Positions 57,096 through 64,000 of a DNA stretch of 64,000 bases are shown piece after piece. The number at the start of each line of letters is the position of its first letter. Position 1 is the stretch's first letter. Where the stretch lies: positions 622,001 to 686,000 of the forward strand of contig WPIO01000020.1 in assembly GCA_009760855.2 (NCBI GenBank), read 5' to 3'. A model generated the notes under the pieces. That model ran no database searches, had not been told where the DNA came from, and worked only from the letters and a program-made list of their open reading frames with translations. The DNA comes from Cristatella mucedo (lineage: Eukaryota; Bryozoa; Phylactolaemata; Cristatellidae). The position numbers were made by a program, and so were the translations under genes.

Positions 57096-58349
57096 TGCTA
57101 AGGACCTTTTCTACCTGGTGCAGATTGCTAAGTATTGTCGTCGGATACCCTAAGTACAATGCCTCCTGGGCGTATTCAACACGATAATTGTATGCACGCT
57201 TGTTATTCATTCTATTGAGGCGTTCATTTCGTCATTTCTTCAATGATTGACCGCTTTCTTATGAGTACATATGCGACCACTTTCGTCAGGCTAATTGAGA
57301 AGTGGCTGAAGCAAAATCCGCAAGCCCCACACCCAGCAATGGCGATATGCACTTACTGTTCCGTCTATGAGGTATAATTAGTCGCTAGCTGGAAGCAGTA
57401 TCGCAACCAAAGATTAATTTAGAGTTGTCACTGTACGTACACACCCATCAGCAGTGAAAGGCTCATGTGTCGCTATTTATTTCCTCTTCTCTTTCCTAGA
57501 TGTCTGTCGGAATGTTTCCAAATACTTTTTCTATGCTTACTATACCAGCAGTCAAACTTGTCTCACTTCTAGAAGATATAGACTTACGTTTATCTAAGCG
57601 CTCAAAAGGACGTTTTTATGAAGGGATTTTTATCTGCAGAGTTGCAATCAGTTTGTTCAATTTGTCATGTACTGGCCCCCTATGCCTACCCGCTACATCT
57701 AACCGCTTGGTTTCACTGACCAAATAGTTCGGCAGCGAGAGAACGTCGTAATGTGCTGTGTTGATCCATTTCTGCACAGCAGGCTAAGACCTTAATATGC
57801 ATTCTTCATTGGTTGACGACAAAGGCAGACTGTGGTCACACAAATGAGCTAAAGAATAATCGAGAATGCAGTTTAAGCTTGTGGTCGTTCTTCGTCAGCT
57901 AAGCTATTTAAGCTTAATAATAACGTATCCAGCGTACTGCAAGAAAAGCGAAGTCTTAATTGTATACTGAATAAGTTAGGTCACTGATAACTATCCCAAA
58001 GTTGAAAATTAATCCTTTTTACTCATCTCCATCATTAGTCTGGTTCAGTGCATAGTCGAGCTTGCATACGTTTTTATCAACTTATATCCTTGATTGCTAA
58101 ATCGTAGTTTGGCTCTATTCACGTATCCCGTGAGGGTACTGTTCGTGCAACATACAGGATATTTGAACCATAGATTTATGAGTCTCTCCTTTCTTTGTGA
58201 CGTCTATCGCCAGATTGAGCCAGCTTTCCAATGTTAGAAGCAACCTACGATATTTTAGTGCTAGCGAATGCCCTTTATTACTTGAAATGTTTGCAAATGT
58301 CAAGTGTCAAAGTTGCTATAATTACCAAGTGGATTAATGTAAATGCATC

Positions 58350-58909
58350 GGACAAAAGAAGTCCTTCAATAACTTTTAAAAGTGTTGGTCCATACTTGAA
58401 AGCTCGATCAGCTCCCGTTGAGTCCACCTTTGCAACGTCGAAATCAGGCCTCTCTTGGCTTCGTCGTATTCTGAAACGAAGTGAGTAAGCAGCCGTGATA
58501 ATCATGCATGTTGTGCTCAAGACTCACTATAAATCACAGCTACAGCCTGGTCAGCTGGCACTGCTCTCCGGTTAGGTACCTCTGAAAGCGTCCTCCACTT
58601 CAGCTATCAGCGTGGCTCGTGGCTCAAGTCAGAATTTTCCGCCAAATTCTGCAATAAAGCTGCATTGGTATTGTCTTTGACCATGTTGCATACAGAAACC
58701 CAGATTCTTCGCGGAAAATCTAGCATGGAAGAATTGCTAATGCAATCTGTATTGTTGTTGCTTACAATATGAACTCTTTCAGGGCCACGCATTGAAAGTT
58801 CGTAGGCCTAATTCATTTCTAGTGGATGATAAATAAAACTTGCCGATGACGTCACTAGGTCAAACAGGAGCACACCGAAAACAACGATAGTAAGAAACTT
58901 AATTTGTAC
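58350..58909 (-). pseudogene. Secreted peptide precursor, copy D (decayed)
   Basis: The recognisable exon positions are 58909-58844, 58648-58580 and from 58470 downward. The start ATG is changed to ATT (58903-58901), and the exon 1 donor is GCAAGT instead of GTAAGT. Exon 2 is 69 instead of 64 nt and runs into a TGA. Exon 3 keeps the EYDEAKR segment but is frameshifted afterwards; the KYGP segment is readable only in another frame. An AATAAA signal survives at 58274-58279 (minus). Promoter and leader exon are missing beyond 59463. It is a pseudogene and the most diverged copy. Confidence 0.8.
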
Positions 58910-60233
58910 CTGAAAAATAGAAGAACACCTAATACACGTTCATTTTTCCCATACTGAAAACCTTAACTAGGCTTCATATTTCTTATTCATTATTTGTAAC
59001 ACTTTGTGATTCCGAATTCAATTACTTCACTTTAATAGCACTTTTATAATCTCAGGTAGCACACTAAAGCACATATTATGGAAGAGATGCCACACACGTC
59101 GCTTTATCAGGATCATACTATGTAGCACACACTTTAGTGAACACTCTGTTATATTTTGCCATGCGTTTAGAACGCTAGACTTGAAAGCGTCCCAATGGTG
59201 TCCATGCAAGAAACATAGGAATCTTATATTTTCTTTAAACGTATTTTCAGAGCATGGAAATTTCAGTCTTAATAGACTTCATTTTCAGGCCCGGGCGTAG
59301 TGGGTATAATTAAATTATGAAGAATGCAGCAATACATCAACTTTTCAATGAGGTGCACAAAGATTTTTTACTTGAGTTGTAATAGTAACTAACACTTAGC
59401 GATCAGAAGAGGAAGCAAACAGCCATCCAACTATACTATGACCGTTACAAGTACATGGCAGTTTTGTGACTTGCATGAAACTCAGTGTCGCCTTGTCTAC
59501 CCCTGATGTTAAATCTATCGTAAACCACCAATTCTTTCTCGTGGTTGCATGCGCCTATTTGTGCTTAGAACCGTTGCCTAGCTTAAATACACCGAACTTT
59601 GAACTTTGAAATCCACGCTATACCGACAGACTTCTTTAAAAGCTGGTACTAGACAACAAGCCGTTCATGCTTGCTAGTCCTGGTTCTTTCTAGAGTTGTG
59701 CTTACATATACCTATTTCTTGGTTCTTGCTGCTTCTAAATTGACTCATCACATATATTTCAAGTTCTTTGTGACCAGCCACCAAGCCTATTTAGCTTAGT
59801 CGACTTTGAAACGTAAATTGGGTTGGTGTGAGCCTCACAGTTTCGTCTTGTCTACCTCTGAGAGTCTATCTATTTAATACCACCATTTTTTTCTTATAAT
59901 CCCACACGCCTATTTATTCTTAAAGTCGTTGTCTAGCTTATGTGCAATCACTAGGCTTTTAAATTAGTGAAAAACCGACAGAGCCTTTTAGAAGCGGTTT
60001 ACTAGCCTACAGGTCTGTCAGGCTTGCTACTAATGATTATTTCTAGCGTTGTGCTTGCATACACCCATTTATGTATCGCTACCATTTCTAAATTGATTTA
60101 TCACATCCACTTTTTGAGTTCCTCGGCTCCAGCTACTGAGTGTTGCTAGCTTGTATGACCGCTCCAGAAGAATTTCATTGGAAAAGCAATACAACTCAGA
60201 GCTTAACAAATGAATCCGTTTGTGATTCGACTA

Positions 60234-60293
60234 GAGATTAAGTTCTCTGAGGGCGCTTTATCAAGTGAATTATTATTATTATTATTATTATTA
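60234..60293 (+). mobile_element. 60-bp LINE-A/SINE tail-only insertion
   Basis: 'agagattaagttctctgagg', then 'gcgctttatcaagtgaa' and an ATT run are inserted in 'cgactacagtgatc'. R1 (19.67 kb) and the R fragment (43.97 kb) are uninterrupted, so both borders are exact. The piece contains only part of the hairpin and the tail. Confidence 0.85.
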
Positions 60294-62049
60294 CAGTGAT
60301 CAAGAGACGACATGCTAATGAACATGTAGAGGCTAACATTTTCAAGACACGGTTCTCACGCCTGACATGACATTCACTTCGCCAATGGTGACTAACTTGC
60401 GTATTAGGTATGTATTAGGTAGCTAGTAGGTATGCTCGCGCCTTGCGTGCTATAATTGTTCGTGCATACTATAAATGCTTCAATTGATCCTATAGCGGTT
60501 CGCCCTGCCCAATCTTTTTCAAGCTCTGTTGTGAATCCCTCTTATTTGGTGCTAATCAGTTTTCTGTATGTCTCGGGCCCTTACCAACTTTTTCTTAAGA
60601 TCGCTCACTTAGTTTGCAACCAACCCCTAAGAATGTATGAAAATTAGTGAGAGGAGAATGGACCCGTTAACTTTGACCTTTGAACTGGTGCCGTTGCGAT
60701 CGATGAACAGGGGAACTATAGCTGTCACAGACGCGACGGTTTTACCTTATTTTGTACCTCGATGCAGACGAAAACAGGGTGCAGATTCTTCATGGTGCTG
60801 AGCTCCACTATTTATTTCGTCGGTCAGTGGGTGCACGGTGTTTCTCATTAAAACCCCTACTCTTGAACCACGCCAGCAAGTGTCGTGTTGTACTATTCGA
60901 ACAATGACGATAGCCGTAAAGGGGCATTGAGAAGCAAAGTCGTTACAGATAGTTTAGACTGTACTTCATCGTTGTAAAGTGACTTGCATTGTAGAGATCC
61001 CCAGAAGATGTAACGAATAAAGGACGGCACACACTGCCTGTTAACAGAAATCGTCAGGTGTTCACCCGAATGGAATTCGGTAATAATAGGCTATGCCAGC
61101 ACTCAAATCGCGACGATATTTTATTGACAGCGTGATCCTTATAGGGACAATGTCGAGAACATAAGGCACAAAACCAACTGGGATACTCCCTGCTCGAACT
61201 TCGACACTTAAAATAGCAGATAACTTGCTCCGACTAAATTGTACACTTATAATAAGTCAACTTTTCAGCTGTCGCACAGAGAAATGACCTAGGTAAAAGA
61301 TTTAAGGGAATTGTGAGGAATTAGTGCCGATGGGCGTTTGATTACATGCACAATTGACTGGATACGGATCTTAACGACATCTTTAGAAGACTGCTTCAAT
61401 GCCAGGAAAAATTGTTGAAAACATAATGGTGGAGTGCAGAACTATGGAGACTGTGCACCCAGTTTTCGTTGACGCCGAGCTACAAAAGAATGTGGAACTT
61501 GTCGCATCTTTCACAGGTATGCTTGGACCGTTCATCAATTCTATTCACACCTTGGTTAAAGTTAACAGGTTCATTCTGCTCTCTCTGATTGTCAAGCAGT
61601 GTAATTGGCTTGTTGAAAGCTGATCAAGCGTTTTAAAAAAAGATTGTGACGACCCTGTGACATATAGTAAGCTGATTACTGTCGATTTAGAGTGATTCCA
61701 AACAGAGCTTAAGGAAGATTGGGCACGGTGAACAGCTGCTGCATCAATTGGAGCAATTATATTAGGCAGGAACAGCAGTAATATGAAAGCACGAGAGTTC
61801 CCAGTCGGCAAGTTAGCTACAGTTGGCGAAGCTTAGGTCGTGTCAAGCTTGAGAATCATGTCCAAAAGCTGTTATCCTTTAGATTTCCACTGGTATGCCA
61901 TTACTCAATTCCTATCGCCCAACAATAAACAGATTCACTTATAAAGCTCTTAGTTGTATTGTTTACCCGTGAATTTCTTCTGGAGCAGTCAACAAAATTA
62001 GCAAGGCTTGGCGGCTGGAGACGAGGAACTCGAAATGGATGTGATGAGT

Positions 62050-63060
62050 AATAATAATGATAATAATAATACACGTGGCCAAGCACCCTCAGAGAACTTA
62101 ATATATCTCTAGGCGCTTCAAATTTGCTGCAAAGGCAACTCGATTGAACGGTACGTGGCAATTAGCAAGCTCGATTATCAAGAGTAGTATCGTTAGTGGT
62201 GACGTCATACACTGGGTTAGTTTGCAAGTGAGGTTAGTGGCAGCAGGCACAGTGTCAGCACTCGTAAGAACATAAATAATAATGCACTTGATAAAGCGCC
62301 CTTCGAGAACTTAATCTCTTTGTAGGCGCTTTACATTTGCTTCAAAATGACAAATTACAGAGACCCACTAAAGGCTTTCATAAACATGTGAGTTTTTAAT
62401 TTCTTTTTAAATATGGCCATGTCAGGGGACGTCGTGATGGAAGTCGGGAGTGAGTTCTAGGCTTTAGGGCCATACGAGCCAAAGGCAAAGTCAACAAATA
62501 TATTGAGGTTTGTGAGGCATAGGTAAACAGTTAGATTCTGAAAAGCGGGTGGTACGATGAGTAGCCTTTCGGCTCAGTAGATCTGGTAGGTAGGCTGGAG
62601 CCCAATATGAAGCTACGTAAAATTGAGCTGCAAAACCTAATTAGGTAGTTGTACACCCGAAGCAATGCTGACTGGGTGGAGTGATAGCTCTAAAGCCGGA
62701 CTGGAACTTACCAGCAAGATTTCAAGTTTCAATATATAAGTTGAGCTGGTCTGCCATGACTCGTTGCAATGTCTTTAATAGGTATGGTAGAAGGGAGACT
62801 GGGCGGAAGTTGCTCAAGTTCTCTTGGTCTAGTGCTGCTTTACTGAGTAGTAGCCTAACTACAGTCTTTTTTGGAAGGTGCTGGGACATGACCTAAGGCT
62901 AATGACATATTAGTGATGTTAGTTAAGCATGGCAGTAGCAGATTAATGCCACGTATGAGCAGGACAGTAAGAATACTGTCCACAGGACTTGCTGTCTTAT
63001 TTGATTGGGATATAAACTTCACGACTAGATGACTAGTGACCTACTTTAATGCAGAAATTG
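62050..63060 (-). mobile_element. LINE-C copy in R2, truncated
   Basis: Homologous to 21434-22440 with the same internal deletion and the same nested tail fragment (about 62.28-62.35 kb). It is cut at 'gcagaaattg' (63060), where S2 begins, so the endonuclease part of R1 is absent here. Confidence 0.78.
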
Positions 63061-64000
63061 TAGGCATGTATTGTAACCAGTGCTTACTGTTTCGAGCTAA
63101 GGGTGCTCAAGAAGTCTTAAGGTGAATTGATTGGCGTTTAACATCCTTAGCCAGCTTGAATGTGGGACAGTTGCGGGCTGCCGTGCAGCAGGCCTCATAA
63201 TACCTCCCTATCATTGAAAGTGCTAGGAAAAAACAGCCAACCATAACGCTCGGTGTATTTCTTAAGAGAAAAATCAGCCGTGTTAGCGAGAACATCTTGA
63301 GGTACTGGATACAATTTTCAGGCTTATATCAGCACACACAGATTTCCTTGCTATAAACAGGCATTGAATCAGCAAAAGGAGGAGCTAAATATGCGACGCC
63401 GCAAGTTGTTCCTGACTAGAAGACAACTGAGAGTAGTATTAACAAGAAGCAGTAGACGTCGAAACCAATCAGCTCAGTCGAGGGGCGGGGCGAGCTGGGT
63501 GATCTTTAGAGAATAACCTACTGAGAGCGACAACGACCAGTCACGTGACCTCCAGAGCGGGCTTCATTCCTGGTTATATCGGAAATTAATCAATTTATGA
63601 AGGAAACAACATCCGGTACAAACTAAATTGGTCAACCATTGGATTAATTAGTGCAGATTAACATTGCATTCGTGTACCACGGTTTGCTTCATAACCAACG
63701 AAAAATATTAAATCCTGTGATTAATTCGCTCGAAAAAATTATATGCAAGTGCGTAAGAAGAGATTATGCATTAAATCAGGCAAAAATGCAGCCACGTACG
63801 TAGAACCGCCCACGCTCTCATACTTGCCTGTTAATGGATCAGTACATGAACGCACGTACGAGCGCTCGCAAATACAAGCTGTACTAAACATAACTATCAT
63901 TATTGAATCCAGTGAAAATAATTAATTTAATATCCCATAATGTTTATTGAATGACACGGCGGCTGGCTGATATCAACCCAGCCATTCCCAGAAGGTCACG
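63061..64000. repeat. S block, copy 2 (runs off the window)
   Basis: It matches 33.69-34.64 kb closely with scattered substitutions and small indels. The CCAAT (63465), GC box (63482-63491) and CACGTG (63542-63547) are preserved, as is the short frame at 63743-63925. Confidence 0.8.

Larger units (their letters stand above)
55982..59463. repeat. P block, copy 4 (right end lost)
   Basis: It starts at the common 'tccttgaaag' and ends at 'tacatggcagtt', the same P/R breakpoint as P2. It contains a plus-strand candidate with an internal stop (about 57.18-57.38 kb, then 57500 after 'ctctttcctag'), an AG microsatellite and the decayed peptide gene copy D. Confidence 0.82.
59464..63060. repeat. R block, copy 2
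   Basis: Same structure as R1, including the internal tandem duplication (59.46-59.81, 59.81-60.15 kb), the foldback (60.39-61.88 kb) and LINE-C. The central part (about 61.2-62.6 kb) is closer to R1 than the left part is. It joins S2 directly at 63060. It has a private 60-bp tail insertion at 60.23 kb. Confidence 0.8.

Noticed and set aside
1-64000. CRISPR array or prokaryotic defence or operon content
   Set aside because: No regularly spaced short direct repeats, no ribosome binding sites with packed genes. Splice sites, SINEs and LINEs show a eukaryotic genome.

Overview
This is metazoan nuclear DNA, about 40% GC overall. It has short spliced exons with GT-AG introns, AATAAA signals, many truncated non-LTR retrotransposons, tRNA-derived SINEs, solo LTRs and a decayed Polinton/Maverick-type polymerase. 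The repeat content fits an invertebrate or basal deuterostome, but I cannot name the species. There is no intact tRNA, no rRNA, no CRISPR array and no bacterial-style operon. Nearly every long open frame is either a retrotransposon remnant or a chance frame.

Two arms (about 1-24 kb and 43.8-64 kb) are built from one set of large duplicated blocks, called P, Q, R and S here. P occurs at 2.7-7.0, 16.2-18.9, 45.5-50.3 and 56.0-59.5 kb, with tails at 1-0.59 and 12.3-12.6 kb. Q occurs at 7.0-10.7, 12.6-16.2, 44.2-45.5 and 50.3-54.0 kb. R occurs at 18.9-23 and 59.5-63.1 kb, with a fragment at 43.8 kb. S occurs at 33.7-34.6 and 63.1-64.0 kb. The cleanest succession is P3-Q4-LINE-P4 (45.5-59.5 kb), with a P+Q period of about 8.5 kb. 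Reshuffling of the blocks can be followed through LINE insertions, empty sites and breakpoints. Q1 and Q2 are almost identical over 3.6 kb.

The main biological content is in P. Each P block carries, on the minus strand, a small three-coding-exon gene for a secreted peptide precursor: a signal-peptide exon, an acidic propiece exon, and an exon with a Lys-Arg site followed by a short cationic amphipathic peptide ending in Gly. Copies in P1 (5.2-6.6 kb) and P3 (47.7-49.2 kb) are intact and keep a TATA box and a 5' untranslated exon. Copies in P2 and P4 are frame-broken, and both have lost the promoter side at the same P/R junction. The two intact copies share the precursor but differ strongly in the mature peptide. 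This looks like a host-defence or venom-type peptide family; its activity cannot be read from DNA.

The middle (24-43.8 kb) is a transposon graveyard: two CR1/L2-like LINE families (LINE-A with a hairpin plus ATT-repeat tail, LINE-B), a decayed polymerase of Polinton type (26.2-27.9 kb), two solo LTRs in opposite orientation with 4-bp target duplications (30.5 and 40.1 kb), tRNA-headed SINEs that borrow the LINE-A tail, and a GC-rich CpG-island-like stretch (41.0-41.7 kb) with a possible first exon. S carries a CCAAT/GC-box/CACGTG cluster kept in both copies.
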